Shown: positions 1 through 8,200 of the stretch, one piece after another
Layout: each line of letters begins with the position of its first letter
Position numbering within the stretch: position 1 is the stretch's first letter
From: an uncultured Clostridia bacterium
Lineage (GTDB): Bacteria; Bacillota; Clostridia; Lachnospirales; CAG-274
Assembly (NCBI GenBank): GCA_910579745.1
Contig: CAJTVH010000038.1
Span: 1-30,924, forward strand
Direction: 5' to 3'
Length of the DNA: 30,924 nt
Position numbers and translations under genes: made by a program
The notes under the pieces: generated by a model
Seen by the model: the letters and a program-made list of their open reading frames with translations, nothing else
Told to the model about the DNA's origin: nothing
Databases searched by the model: none

Positions 1-381
1 AAACGCTATTGCTATTAATTTATCTCTTGAAGGGGTTTTCTTTCCTGAAAATATCTGATAAACATATACTCTGTCAAGAAGTGAACCACGTACAACATCA
101 GCTATTTTCAAGCCCTTTTGTCTCAAAAGAGCATTCAAATGTTCCGATAAATTTTGCGATAGTAAATATTTTTTATTTTTTCTAAAAAAGCTTCCAACGC
201 TTGAGATTTCCTCTATTTCTGACTCTAAAGCAGCTGTTATTGGTCTATATCCTATTTTTGGTTTTGTTGAAATTTCTGGTTTTATTGAATCTTCTTTTAT
301 TTCTCCTGATATCTCTTTTATAATTTCAGATATAGTTTCCATATAAGATATTATTTTGTTGACATCTATTTTTTTACCCAC
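1..381 (-). CDS. XRE-type HTH protein, C-terminal part cut off by the window edge
   Basis: Reads leftwards and is open to base 1, so only its first 127 residues are visible. I chose the GTG at 379-381 because an AGAGGTG ribosome binding site lies about six bases upstream; the nearby ATG codons are out of frame and hit a stop after a few codons. Residues 1-70 are polar and lysine/glutamate rich with no recognised domain. From about residue 79 (NLSEHLNALLRQKGLKIADV, then VYVYQIFSGKKTPSRDKL) the protein matches a Cro/CI-type helix-turn-helix. Proteins of this shape are found near kinases or regulators in clostridia, but nothing here fixes its role. It could be the regulator that binds the paired palindromes at 519 and 583 in its own upstream region (inference). 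I am confident of the coding frame and moderately confident of the HTH call. Confidence 0.72.
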   Translation of the reverse strand, partial: MGKKIDVNKIISYMETISEIIKEISGEIKEDSIKPEISTKPKIGYRPITAALESEIEEISSVGSFFRKNKKYLLSQNLSEHLNALLRQKGLKIADVVRGSLLDRVYVYQIFSGKKTPSRDKLIAIAF

Positions 382-493
382 ATCATTTCACCTCTTTACA
401 ATTTAATTATATCTTATCACCCCTGATATAACAAGATATTTTTTAAACTGAAGCTATACAGTAAATTTCTGTCTGTTAGATAATTAATACTTA

Positions 494-599
494 TTTCGGT
501 TTAAAAAAATTTACAAATGTTTGCTGGCAGCAAACATACTTAGATCACTAATATTTGTTTCGGTTTAAAAAATTTTATAAGTGTTTGCTGACAGCAAAC
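494..599. promoter_or_regulatory. Twin palindromic operators inside a 64-bp tandem repeat
   Basis: Two 17-bp perfect palindromes, GTTTGCTGGCAGCAAAC (519-535) and GTTTGCTGACAGCAAAC (583-599), differ only at the centre base. Each is preceded by the same TTTCGGTTTAAAAAA-type sequence (from 494 and 558). The two units are offset by 64 bp, about six helical turns, so bound dimers would sit on the same face of the DNA. This looks like a repressor operator pair. The obvious candidate ligand is the XRE-like protein encoded just to the left (inference). Confidence 0.65.
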
Positions 600-783
600 C
601 TAAAAGCCAAAAATTGAAATTATAATGTAAATAAAATTTTGCTTAAAAGCTAATCAAAATAATGATATGTCAAGATAATATCGTACAAGCCTCAATTACA
701 GATATATATTCTAATAATGTTACTATGTTAATCCTTATGCTGTAATCGGTATTGAGATTTATTGCGAAAAGAGGTGATTAAAA

Positions 784-810
784 ATGTCTATTGTTCAGAT
801 TGCTTACTAA
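784..810 (+). CDS. Possible 8-residue leader peptide (MSIVQIAY)
   Basis: An ATG at 784 sits seven bases after a good GAGGTG ribosome binding site (771-776) and opens an ORF of only eight codons ending in TAA at 808. The stop lies inside a small palindrome (CTTACTAAGTAAG). A strong initiation site on so short a frame suggests a leader peptide for attenuation, or the 5' stub of a gene lost by deletion. I see no run of a single amino acid that would mark classic amino-acid attenuation. Low confidence. Confidence 0.25.
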   Translation: MSIVQIAY

Positions 811-1001
811 GTAAGTACCATCTTATTTAAAACGAGACATTTACTCATTTTAAAACTGAATATCTGGTTTAAAAAAATTAAAAAGTCTCCTTAAACGGTT
901 ATTAAAAAGCAGAATATAAAGGTTATTAAAAAGACCCTTTAAAAGACTGGATTTAAGTAAATGGAAACTGCTATACTTTTAAAATGTAAGGAGGTTATAT
1001 T

Positions 1002-1331
1002 GTGATTGACATTGATTTAGACAATTTAAATGAGGAAAGTGTCTACAAAGCTTTCAGCGTTGATGGAAATGAAGCTGAAGCATTAAATGACAGCTACTTG
1101 GAACTTTATGAACTTATTGGTTGTGACGCTATGCTGAAATTATTCAAGTATTTTAGGGGTGATAAAATTGACTGCCCTATGAGGCTGTATCGTCCTGACT
1201 TTATAGCGGATTTAGTAAAACAGGAAACTGACAGGCGTGAGCGTGCCAAAATTGCCAGAGCCGGAGGATATACAATAAAGTTCATAGAGGGTATACTTCG
1301 TAAACGAGAAAATGAAAATGATACTGAATGA
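1002..1331 (+). CDS. Hypothetical protein, 109 aa, possible Mor-like DNA-binding fold
   Basis: GTG start at 1002 with a strong AAGGAGG site (988-994). The protein is acidic at the N terminus. It then has a helical block (YLELYELIGCDAMLKLFKYF, roughly residues 32-51) and a basic C-terminal part rich in Arg/Lys (residues 72-104). The order 'helical dimer segment followed by a basic HTH-like segment ending in KFIEGILRK' recalls the Mor/C activator family of Mu-like phages, but the resemblance is loose. No signal peptide or membrane segment. It lies downstream of the operator region at 494-599, so it may be under that control. Function not recognised with certainty. Confidence 0.6.
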   Translation: MIDIDLDNLNEESVYKAFSVDGNEAEALNDSYLELYELIGCDAMLKLFKYFRGDKIDCPMRLYRPDFIADLVKQETDRRERAKIARAGGYTIKFIEGILRKRENENDTE

Positions 1332-1473
1332 TAAAAATCTCAAGGGGAATATACTAATATACTTATTAAAAACTTTAGTATATATCAAAATTTCATTTAT
1401 AATAAAATAAATGAAAACAAAACAAAAAATATTCCTAATAAATGGGCTTTTTAAGAAAAGAGGTTGATGAAAT

Positions 1474-3558
1474 ATGAATTGGTCAAAAATTATTATAGGA
1501 CTGGTAATTATTTGGATTATAGGTTGGGTTCTGATGAAAATACAAAAAATATATGCTAAAACAAAAATATCTATGCAAATGAGTTCCGATCCTGAGGCAG
1601 CAATAAAAACCGCAAAAAAAAATCTGGATTCTGAAGCAATTACACTTGATGAATATGAAAAACAATTAATAAAAATAGCTGAAAATACAGGATATACCGG
1701 AGCAATGCTGAAGCTTTCTGAGCTTTATAACGGAGAAAAATATAAAAATAAAAAAAATGAAGAAAAAAGTAAGTTTTGGAAAGAGCAGGCAGTAAAAGCC
1801 GGTGACATTGAAGTCATTATGGATTATTATGGATTTTCAGATTATGATGTATCTAGTAATGATTATAATGAAATGATTCGCAATTTAAATACCACAGAGA
1901 CAAAAGCTACTTCAGAACATGTCAAATCTATTGCTGTTTATTTAAAAGGAATAGTTAATTTCAAAATGGGAAATATTGATACGGCAAAGCAATTATTTGT
2001 GTCTATTTCTTCACCGGAGTGTATTAAAGAGAGTAAATACATGCTCTTTCAGTGTTTTATAAAAGAAACAAATATATCTGCGGCAGAAAAAATTCTGGAT
2101 GAAATGGAGGCTGATAAATTTGAAATAACTGCTAATGATTATTTAACTTTATACAATTATTATGCCGCCGCTAAGAGAGAAAACAATAAACCAGATTATG
2201 AAGCAGAAATGAAATACATCCAAAAGTATATTTCAAGTAAAGACGCAGATAAAGATACAGCAAATAGAATAGGTTCTGATACATATTATAATGTCGCAAA
2301 AACACTGCAAAATGGAAACAAAGATTTTCAGATAGTCACAATAAATAATGATATCGAAGCTTTTGAAAAAGCAGCACAATTCGGACATACGGAAGCATTA
2401 TATTATCTTGGCACAAATTACTGGACCGGAGAAAATGGCCGCAACCATTATAAAGCCAACGAATATTTGCTGAAAGCGTCTCAAAAAGGTCATAAACAAG
2501 CCAAAAAGATTCTTGAACAATATGGAGTAGATGGAATACTAATTAAACCCATGTGGACAAACGATATAACTTACAGTTTTATGGATGATTACAAACTTAC
2601 AGCATCTGGGAATACCATAAAATGGTTACAGCTCTATTATGGTATTCAGTATAAAGAAGATCTTATAGCAACTAAATTTTCTAACACATATACAAAAACA
2701 ATTAAATCATTTGATAATTTGATAAACGGTATTCATCAATTATACTCTGACCATCTTGCGCAAATGTTAAAATGGAGCATTCAGTTATTAATGTCTTACG
2801 GTATTGATACATACGATGTCTCTGATATTATGAGCATGTGCAGAGATTTAAGTCTGCTTCCTCGTGTTCCAAAATTTGAGCAAGGGTTGGAAAAAATTGA
2901 TAACAGAGCCGCACAGTTAAACATCAAAAGAGTTTATACACAGGCCACCCGAAGACAATGGAAAGGTATGGGTTTTGGTACAACTATTGGCAGCACCATA
3001 AAGGCTACTGTCAAAGCATCTGTAGCAGCCGAAGTTATGAATATTGGAAGTGATCTGCTTCACGGTATTGGTGATAGCATTGTAAAAGCGATAGATAACT
3101 CAGAAATCAGAGATATGGAAAATAAACTATTTGAAAATCCTAATACTATCAAAGAATTTAATAATGCGGTAATCAGTGCTTGTATTAACATTGCCGATGT
3201 TACAATTAGTCTTATAGAAAAACACTGTAATATTATTATAGAAGAGTTACAAGGAAATATTATATTTGAAAACAAAAATCTTGCGGAAATTGATGACCGA
3301 ACACTAAATGCGAAAATTAATAATAATATATCCGCTCAAAAATATGAATACGTCTATGCATTACTAATTGAAAAGCTTCGCCGAAGACCTCTTGACGCAA
3401 ACGTATTTGAGCAGATTATTATTCTTACGGCTCAAAAAAATAAAACCTTTGTTGGCAAAGAATATGAGTCAATTATAAAATATGTGGGAGATTTCAAACT
3501 AAATATAAACACGCAAAACCTTGCGACTGTGTTAAAAAAATCTTTAAGCAATAATTAA
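1474..3558 (+). CDS. Membrane-anchored Sel1/TPR-repeat protein, 694 aa, function unknown
   Basis: The ATG at 1474 follows an AAGAGG ribosome binding site. Residues 7-25 form one hydrophobic segment (IIIGLVIIWIIGWVLMKI) with no signal-peptidase site, so this is probably an N-terminal membrane anchor with the rest in the cytoplasm. Residues about 45-350 are helical repeats. The clearest is a Sel1-type unit (FGHTEALYYLGTNYWTGENG, then KGHKQAKKILEQYG, around 300-350), and a weaker one lies near residues 58-105. The C-terminal half (about 360-694) contains a short alanine/glycine segment (KATVKASVAAEVMNIGSDLL) before predicted long helices; I do not recognise it as a family. Sel1 repeats usually serve as protein-interaction scaffolds. 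The neighbours do not form an operon with it. Likely accessory, role unknown. Confidence 0.75.
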   Translation: MNWSKIIIGLVIIWIIGWVLMKIQKIYAKTKISMQMSSDPEAAIKTAKKNLDSEAITLDEYEKQLIKIAENTGYTGAMLKLSELYNGEKYKNKKNEEKSKFWKEQAVKAGDIEVIMDYYGFSDYDVSSNDYNEMIRNLNTTETKATSEHVKSIAVYLKGIVNFKMGNIDTAKQLFVSISSPECIKESKYMLFQCFIKETNISAAEKILDEMEADKFEITANDYLTLYNYYAAAKRENNKPDYEAEMKYIQKYISSKDADKDTANRIGSDTYYNVAKTLQNGNKDFQIVTINNDIEAFEKAAQFGHTEALYYLGTNYWTGENGRNHYKANEYLLKASQKGHKQAKKILEQYGVDGILIKPMWTNDITYSFMDDYKLTASGNTIKWLQLYYGIQYKEDLIATKFSNTYTKTIKSFDNLINGIHQLYSDHLAQMLKWSIQLLMSYGIDTYDVSDIMSMCRDLSLLPRVPKFEQGLEKIDNRAAQLNIKRVYTQATRRQWKGMGFGTTIGSTIKATVKASVAAEVMNIGSDLLHGIGDSIVKAIDNSEIRDMENKLFENPNTIKEFNNAVISACINIADVTISLIEKHCNIIIEELQGNIIFENKNLAEIDDRTLNAKINNNISAQKYEYVYALLIEKLRRRPLDANVFEQIIILTAQKNKTFVGKEYESIIKYVGDFKLNINTQNLATVLKKSLSNN

Positions 3559-3743
3559 ATAATATTACTATTTATTGCTGTTATTTCACTCATAAAATAC
3601 AAAATTTATCAGATAAAAATGTTGCAGTAATGCCATAACAGATGTCTATAAAAAAATAGTAATTACGGAAGTACTTTTACTTAAAACTTCCAATAAAATT
3701 ATAAAAAACTATATATTTTATTTAAGAAAGGATTGTGTTATTT

Positions 3744-4982
3744 ATGAAAAAGAAAATTTCTCTGTTTTTGATTTCAGCATTCTGCTTTAGCTTGTCTTCT
3801 ACAGCTTTCGCAGGTAATTTTACAGATGTTGGTTCTAGCGATTATTGTTATACCCCTATTATGTGGGCTGTGGAAAAAGGAGTCACCAACGGTACAAGCA
3901 CCACAACATTCTCACCCAATGAAATTTGTACTGTTGGTCAAATTTTAACTTTTATATGGCGAGCTAACGGACAGCCAACCCCGACTATCTCAAACCCTTT
4001 CACTAATGTAACGGATAAAGATTATTTTCTCTCTGCCGCTTGCTGGGCTTATGAAAAGGGATTAGTTTCTGGCAACATTTTTAACGCAAATGCTCCATGT
4101 ACTCGTAGTATGGCAGTAACCTATCTATGGAAATTATCTGATAGCGTTGCTGTCAGTCCCGCTTCTTTCACTGATGTACCTGTTGGAGCTGAGTATGCTT
4201 CTGCTGTAGCTTGGGCTGTGAAAAATGGTATTACCAGCGGCACTACCTCCACCACATTTTCTCCCAATCAGCCCTGCACACGAGGGCAGATTGTTACTTT
4301 TCTGCACCGATTCAGCGGTTCACCGACAGTGACTTCCGCAAATAAAATTTCTGGCGGCGATTTTTACGTTTCGCATCCTAATATACCAGATTTTGGTACA
4401 TTTTCGGGTGTTTCTTTGATTGATTCTGATGTTAAAGGAAATACATATTACTACTTCTATAATAATAAGGATATACTTAACGCAAATCCCAATAAAAACG
4501 TCCTTAGTGATTATGAGAAACAGCTAACTTCTAACGGATTTTCTTATTATAGTACATTTGAATCCAGTGATGGTCCTTTAACTCTTTACAGCAACGGTGA
4601 CACCGTAATTTCGATTGGAACAAAAGATGATACATTAGGCATTCTGATAAGACCTTTGTCAGACCTTACACAACTTACAACATCTGACGGCAAATATTAT
4701 AGTCAATGCCCTGGCGTGCCTGACTTTGGCGCAATTACCGGTACATTGCCGACAGAAATATCACCTCGTTCTGATGGAGGCTGGACTTATACATATAATA
4801 AAAATGTCTCAAAAGAACGCTTAGACAATTATAGTAAAATATTGTCTTCTGAAGGCTTTAAGATTGTAAATGCCATGGGAAACGGCTATGGCAGTAATTT
4901 CGTTGAAGTTACAAAAGGTAATATAACTATTTTATTTGGAGAAACAGATACTTCTATTATGATAGCTGTATACTTTGATTAA
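3744..4982 (+). CDS. Secreted protein with three SLH domains and a duplicated C-terminal module, 412 aa
   Basis: I start at ATG 3744: an AAGAAAGGA site lies about 12 bases upstream, whereas the in-frame GTG at 3735 is too close to it. Residues 1-24 are a signal peptide (MKKKISLFLISAFCFSLSST, then AFA). Three S-layer homology repeats follow, at about 25-75, 85-130 and 140-190 (FTDVGSSDYCYTPIMWAVEK; FTNVTDKDYFLSAACWAYEK; FTDVPVGAEYASAVAWAVKN). SLH domains attach proteins to pyruvylated wall polymers. The remaining 200 residues are two related units that start HPNIPDFGTFSGVSL and CPGVPDFGAITGTLP, so they arose by internal duplication; I do not know this unit. Each SLH repeat carries cysteines, which is somewhat unusual. 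Predicted cell-surface location. Confidence 0.88.
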   Translation: MKKKISLFLISAFCFSLSSTAFAGNFTDVGSSDYCYTPIMWAVEKGVTNGTSTTTFSPNEICTVGQILTFIWRANGQPTPTISNPFTNVTDKDYFLSAACWAYEKGLVSGNIFNANAPCTRSMAVTYLWKLSDSVAVSPASFTDVPVGAEYASAVAWAVKNGITSGTTSTTFSPNQPCTRGQIVTFLHRFSGSPTVTSANKISGGDFYVSHPNIPDFGTFSGVSLIDSDVKGNTYYYFYNNKDILNANPNKNVLSDYEKQLTSNGFSYYSTFESSDGPLTLYSNGDTVISIGTKDDTLGILIRPLSDLTQLTTSDGKYYSQCPGVPDFGAITGTLPTEISPRSDGGWTYTYNKNVSKERLDNYSKILSSEGFKIVNAMGNGYGSNFVEVTKGNITILFGETDTSIMIAVYFD

Positions 4983-5330
4983 AGAAAATGTCTGCAAAAT
5001 ATTTTATTTAACAAGTAAGTTTTCTGCTTCTTATGGGGCAGGGACTTACTTGCTGTATTCAGTGAAAATATAATCTTTAACTGAAACCGAGGGTATTATT
5101 AAACGTCTTTGGTCAGACTGTCCAAAAAGTCCCACGGTCGTTTTATAAATATATAATATTAAAAAATAATAGTGTGAATTACAAGACTTTTTTGTTTATT
5201 TTTGATATTAATATTTTTTATTTAAAATTATTTTTATTAAAAAATATATTTATGAGACGACTGTGAAAAAGTCCAACTAATGCTGGGCTTTTTTGATAGT
5301 TTATGATATAATTAAATTGAGATGATAATT
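4983..5330. other. Gene-poor stretch with a possible hairpin and IS-end-like remnants
   Basis: AT-rich. Near 5010-5054, ACAAGTAAGT and ACTTACTTGC can pair across about 23 bases and may end transcription of the SLH gene, although no good T-run follows. Two similar sequences, GACTGTCCAAAAAGTCCCA (5116-5134) and GACGACTGTGAAAAAGTCCA (5257-5276), resemble each other and IS1182-type ends. They lie just upstream of a transposase remnant. No intact gene seen. Confidence 0.45.
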
Positions 5331-5496
5331 ATGTTAAGCAAAGATAAACAGGAACGTTCGCAAATGGAATTTTTTAGTATAGAGAATTTTGTTCCGCAGG
5401 AACATTTATTAAAAAATTTGATTCTGCTGTAGATTTTACACATATACGCAATAGAGAAAATCTTATCATTTTTCAGCTTTCTGTCTGATAAAGACA
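5331..5496 (+). pseudogene. Decayed IS1182-like transposase, N-terminal remnant with frameshift
   Basis: From the ATG at 5331 the frame reads MLSKDKQERSQMEFFSIENF, then VPQEHLLKNL, which is the typical N terminus of IS1182-family transposases (a 'charged start, then F-V/P-x-x-HLL-K-x-D' pattern). Translation then stops. Moving to the next frame after the A-run near 5409 restores DSAVDFTHI, the expected continuation, so one A has probably been lost from the run. The frame ends soon after, and the catalytic domain of the transposase is absent, so this is a deleted and frameshifted remnant. The two similar end-like sequences upstream (5116 and 5257) support an IS origin. The exact right limit of the remnant is uncertain. 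Confidence 0.6.
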
Positions 5497-5727
5497 CGAA
5501 AGAGGTTTGGAATATATTTGTGAAAAAGTATGGAACCTGAACAGACTGAATAATCGAAAGTAGTTAAGCCTACAGTAAATAGTAATATTATGAAAAATCT
5601 GAAAAAAATACCTGTTGATCTTATATCCTACATTTAAATTTAGGCAGAAGCTATCAGGAATATCAACGACAAGATGTAGAAAAATAACTTATTTGTTTTA
5701 TAGATTTTGTAAAGAGAGATGTTTTTA

Positions 5728-5889
5728 TTGAAAATAAGTAAAATTATCACTAAAATAAAACCGCCATGTTCTAAATGTCCATATAAGTCAGGACTTATAG
5801 AAACATTAGTTAGCCCTTGTGTATCATGCAAGGAAAACGCTTATAAGACATTTGAAGAATTTCAAAAACGTCTATCACAGAATAATTAA
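5728..5889 (+). CDS. Small protein with two CxxC pairs, 53 aa
   Basis: TTG start at 5728, nine bases after an AAAGAGAG site; an in-frame ATG at 5719 is possible but lies too close to that site. The product is basic, with CSKC at residues 14-17 and CVSC at residues 31-34, followed by an amphipathic C-terminal helix. Two CxxC pairs 13 residues apart suggest a small zinc ribbon that could bind nucleic acid or a protein partner. The frame has clean coding character and ends with TAA before an inverted repeat. Such short zinc-ribbon proteins are common on mobile elements, but I do not recognise a named family. It stands alone between the IS remnant and the DUF932 operon. Confidence 0.5.
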   Translation: MKISKIITKIKPPCSKCPYKSGLIETLVSPCVSCKENAYKTFEEFQKRLSQNN

Positions 5890-5905
5890 ATTTTTTAAAA
5901 TAAGC

Positions 5906-5948
5906 GTTATAACGATACAAACAATATTACATAGTCATATCGTATAAC
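5906..5948. promoter_or_regulatory. Inverted repeat upstream of the DUF932 operon
   Basis: GTTATAACGATA (5906-5917) and TATCGTATAAC (5938-5948) are inverted copies with one base inserted, centred about 200 bp before the DUF932 start codon. This could be an operator for the operon. No other copies noticed. Confidence 0.35.
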
Positions 5949-6040
5949 ATTTTCTTAAAATTATATATTCTGAATATGTAATAATATAAAATATTTAATA
6001 CACCGCTTATATGACCAAATTAAATAACTAAAATAAATAG

Positions 6041-6075
6041 AGGGCTTTCCTTATGGGAAGTCCTTTATTTATTTT
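6041..6075 (+). terminator. Hairpin followed by a T-rich tract, upstream of the DUF932 gene
   Basis: AGGGCTTTCC (6041-6050), loop TTAT, GGGAAGTCCT (6055-6064): a 10-bp stem with two G-T pairs, followed by TTATTTATTTT. It has the form of an intrinsic terminator, yet it lies about 50 bases before the ribosome binding site of the DUF932 gene and no gene ends close to it. It may be a leader attenuator. It is the first of several hairpins placed just ahead of genes in this block. Confidence 0.5.
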
Positions 6076-6126
6076 ACGGCTATTTAGTTAGTCATCAAAA
6101 ATAATATTACAAAGGAGATGTTTACA

Positions 6127-7059
6127 ATGGCGGCAAATGTAGAAAGTATGTTTTATGTAAGAGTAGCCCCCTGGCACGGTCTTGGTGTTTGCGTTGAATC
6201 CGCTCTCAGCTCAGAAGAGGCTCTAGAAAAATCAGGTCTGAACTGGAATGTTATCCAGCGCCCGATTATGACAAGTAATTATGACCTTATCCCTGGCTAT
6301 AAAGCAAATATTCGTGATACCGATAATCGTGTTCTTGGAGTTGTAACAGACCGCTACAAGGTAGTACAGAATTCAGAAGCTTTTGCTTTTACCGATTCTT
6401 TGTTAGGCGAAGGAGTCAGGTATGAAACAGCGGGTTCTCTTCAAAATGGTAAAAAAATCTGGATTCTCGCCAAACTGCCTGACAAGTATATTATTGAAGG
6501 TGAACAAATTGAGCCTTATCTTGTATTCAGCAGTTCTCACGACGGCAGCGGAGCAATTAAAGTAGCTATGACACCTGTAAGAGTTGTTTGCCAGAATACC
6601 CTCAATATAGCTTTGTCCTCAGCAAAACGTATCTGGTCTACTGTTCATGTAGGCAACTTAGCGCAAAAAATGGAGGAAGCACACAATACTCTGCTGTTGG
6701 CTGAAAAGTATATGGGCAAACTTGGTACAGAATTCTCACGTTTATCAAAAATCAAGCTTTCCGACAGCAAGGTTATGGAGTATATAGAAATGCTTCTTCC
6801 TATGGACGACCAGCCTACCGATATTCACAGAAAGAATATCAGACGTATCCGCGAGGATTTGAAAATCCGTTACTTTGACGCTCCCGATTTGAAACACGTC
6901 GGTAAAAACGCCTATCGTTTTATCTGCGCTGTTTCAGATTTTGCCACTCACGCTAAACCCCTCAGAGAAACCGCTAATTACAGAGAAAATGTATTTGCCA
7001 AGACTATAGAGGGAAATCCTCTTATAGACAAAGCATATGATATGGCAGTTTCAGCATAA
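6127..7059 (+). CDS. DUF932 / TIGR03299 phage-plasmid-like protein, 310 aa
   Basis: I start at ATG 6127, nine bases after AAAGGAG; the in-frame ATG at 6118 touches that site. The opening MAANVESMFYVRVAPWHGLG is the hallmark N terminus of the DUF932 family ('phage/plasmid-like protein TIGR03299'), and the family pattern continues with VTDRYKVVQNSEAF, then FSSSHDGSGAIKVAMTPVRV, then VCQNTLNIAL. Length is normal for the family. DUF932 genes are frequent on phages, plasmids and ICEs, often with recombination or ssDNA-binding genes, and a role in DNA metabolism is suspected but unproven. Sixteen bases separate it from the GTPase gene, so the two are almost certainly co-transcribed. Cytoplasmic. 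Confidence 0.92.
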   Translation: MAANVESMFYVRVAPWHGLGVCVESALSSEEALEKSGLNWNVIQRPIMTSNYDLIPGYKANIRDTDNRVLGVVTDRYKVVQNSEAFAFTDSLLGEGVRYETAGSLQNGKKIWILAKLPDKYIIEGEQIEPYLVFSSSHDGSGAIKVAMTPVRVVCQNTLNIALSSAKRIWSTVHVGNLAQKMEEAHNTLLLAEKYMGKLGTEFSRLSKIKLSDSKVMEYIEMLLPMDDQPTDIHRKNIRRIREDLKIRYFDAPDLKHVGKNAYRFICAVSDFATHAKPLRETANYRENVFAKTIEGNPLIDKAYDMAVSA

Positions 7060-7075
7060 GGAGGTTTTATTTATT

Positions 7076-8125
7076 ATGGATAATAAAACGAATATCTTTG
7101 ATTCTTTACAAGAGGAAATTATGCTGTCAGACCTTCCCGAAATAGAAAAAGACAGACGTATTTCTATGCTTTCAAAAGCAAGAAACCGTAAAATCAATCT
7201 TATGCTGGTAGGAGCGAGCGGTTCGGGAAAATCCAGTACTATCAACGCTCTCTTTGATATATCTGTCGCAAAGGTAGGCGTTGGAGCGGATCCCGAGACA
7301 AAGGAAATTACAAAATTTGACTTCGGAAACTTTACTATATGGGACACTCCCGGTCTTGGTGACAGCGTAATAGCTGATAAAATTCATATTAAGCATATTG
7401 CTAAAAAATTATCCGAGACAGATGAAAACGAAAATCCTTTGATTGACCTTGTACTTGTAGTACTTGACGCTTCAAGCAAAGATTTGTCTGTCTCTTATGA
7501 TGTAATCAATAACACTCTTATTCCCATTTTAGGCAGAGACAACGCTCACAGAATACTGATAGGCTTAAACCAAAGCGATTTAGCTATGAAAGGCAGAAAC
7601 TGGGATATTTATGAAAACGCTCCGAATGAAATTCTTCAGGACTTCCTTTCAAAAAAATATTTATCTGTCAAACGAAGAATTTACGAGGCTACAGGCGTTA
7701 TGGTTGAACCTGTCTGTTATAGCGCAGGATATACAGACGGCAGCCAAAAACAAGAACCTTATAATCTTTCTAAACTTCTCTATTATATACTGACAGCGGT
7801 TCCAAGCGAAAAACGTCTCGTGCTTGCGGATAAACTCAATACATTAACAAACTGGTCTTTCAATGATGATGATAACGATTATACCGAAGCGGTTAAGAAA
7901 GGTTTCTGGTATTCGCTTCTTAAAGATATTATAAAAGGAATTGAGGAAGGAGCTGTTATTGGTAGTTACGCTATTGGCATTCCCGGTATATTTATCGGAG
8001 GATTGGCGGGAGCTGTTATCGGCGGTCTGCGTTGGCTGGTTGTTAAACCTTTGTTTGAGATTGAATCGCTTACAGAAACTAATGAGAAGTTATATGAATC
8101 TATAAACCAAGTAAACAATAATTAA
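7076..8125 (+). CDS. YfjP-like P-loop GTPase with glycine-zipper C terminus, 349 aa
   Basis: ATG 7076 follows AAGGAGG; the longer frame from 7037 overlaps the DUF932 gene and lacks a ribosome binding site. GTPase motifs are complete: G1 GASGSGKSS (46-54), G3 DTPG (90-93) and G4 NQSD (165-168). This is the Era/septin-like class that includes prophage-borne YfjP/YeeP-type GTPases. The C-terminal region has a hydrophobic glycine-rich stretch (GAVIGSYAIGIPGIFIGGLA, around 289-308), which in related proteins inserts into or associates with membranes. The specific function is unknown; related GTPases occur in prophage and defence contexts. Encoded right after DUF932 in the same transcript and followed by a 16-bp hairpin. 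Confidence 0.88.
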   Translation: MDNKTNIFDSLQEEIMLSDLPEIEKDRRISMLSKARNRKINLMLVGASGSGKSSTINALFDISVAKVGVGADPETKEITKFDFGNFTIWDTPGLGDSVIADKIHIKHIAKKLSETDENENPLIDLVLVVLDASSKDLSVSYDVINNTLIPILGRDNAHRILIGLNQSDLAMKGRNWDIYENAPNEILQDFLSKKYLSVKRRIYEATGVMVEPVCYSAGYTDGSQKQEPYNLSKLLYYILTAVPSEKRLVLADKLNTLTNWSFNDDDNDYTEAVKKGFWYSLLKDIIKGIEEGAVIGSYAIGIPGIFIGGLAGAVIGGLRWLVVKPLFEIESLTETNEKLYESINQVNNN

Positions 8126-8142
8126 CTCAAATATATATTCAA

Positions 8143-8180
8143 GAAATAGGGTATGCGGTTCTTACTGTATGCCCTATTTC
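8143..8180 (+). promoter_or_regulatory. 16-bp RNA hairpin directly upstream of the YqaJ gene
   Basis: GAAATAGGGTATGCGG (8143-8158) pairs with CTGTATGCCCTATTTC (8165-8180) over 16 bp, using three G-U pairs, with a TTCTTA loop. The stem ends about four bases before the GAGGAGG ribosome binding site of the next gene. No U-run follows, so a simple terminator is unlikely. G-U pairs that keep the fold only as RNA suggest selection on the transcript, for example mRNA processing, stability or translation control. Confidence 0.55.
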
Positions 8181-8200
8181 TGTATGAGGAGGTAAAATTT

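Larger units (their letters stand above)
382..1001. other. 620-bp intergenic region with operators and a leader ORF
   Basis: AT-rich, non-coding apart from one very short ORF. It separates the leftward XRE-like gene from the rightward gene at 1002. It holds a tandem pair of palindromes (494-599), a strongly initiated 8-codon ORF (784-810) and two direct copies of GGTTATTAAAAAG about 23 bp apart near 897 and 920. It is a plausible divergent control region. I saw no tRNA, CRISPR or transposon end. Confidence 0.6.

Noticed and set aside
5499..5640. Continuation of the IS1182-like transposase (KEVWNIFVKKYGT frame)
   Set aside because: A short frame is readable near 5500-5540, but I could not match it to the expected transposase C terminus.
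6041..6075. This hairpin as a simple terminator of an upstream gene
   Set aside because: The nearest upstream gene ends about 150 bases earlier. The hairpin is closer to the following gene, so its role as a leader element is equally likely; left as an uncertain terminator.
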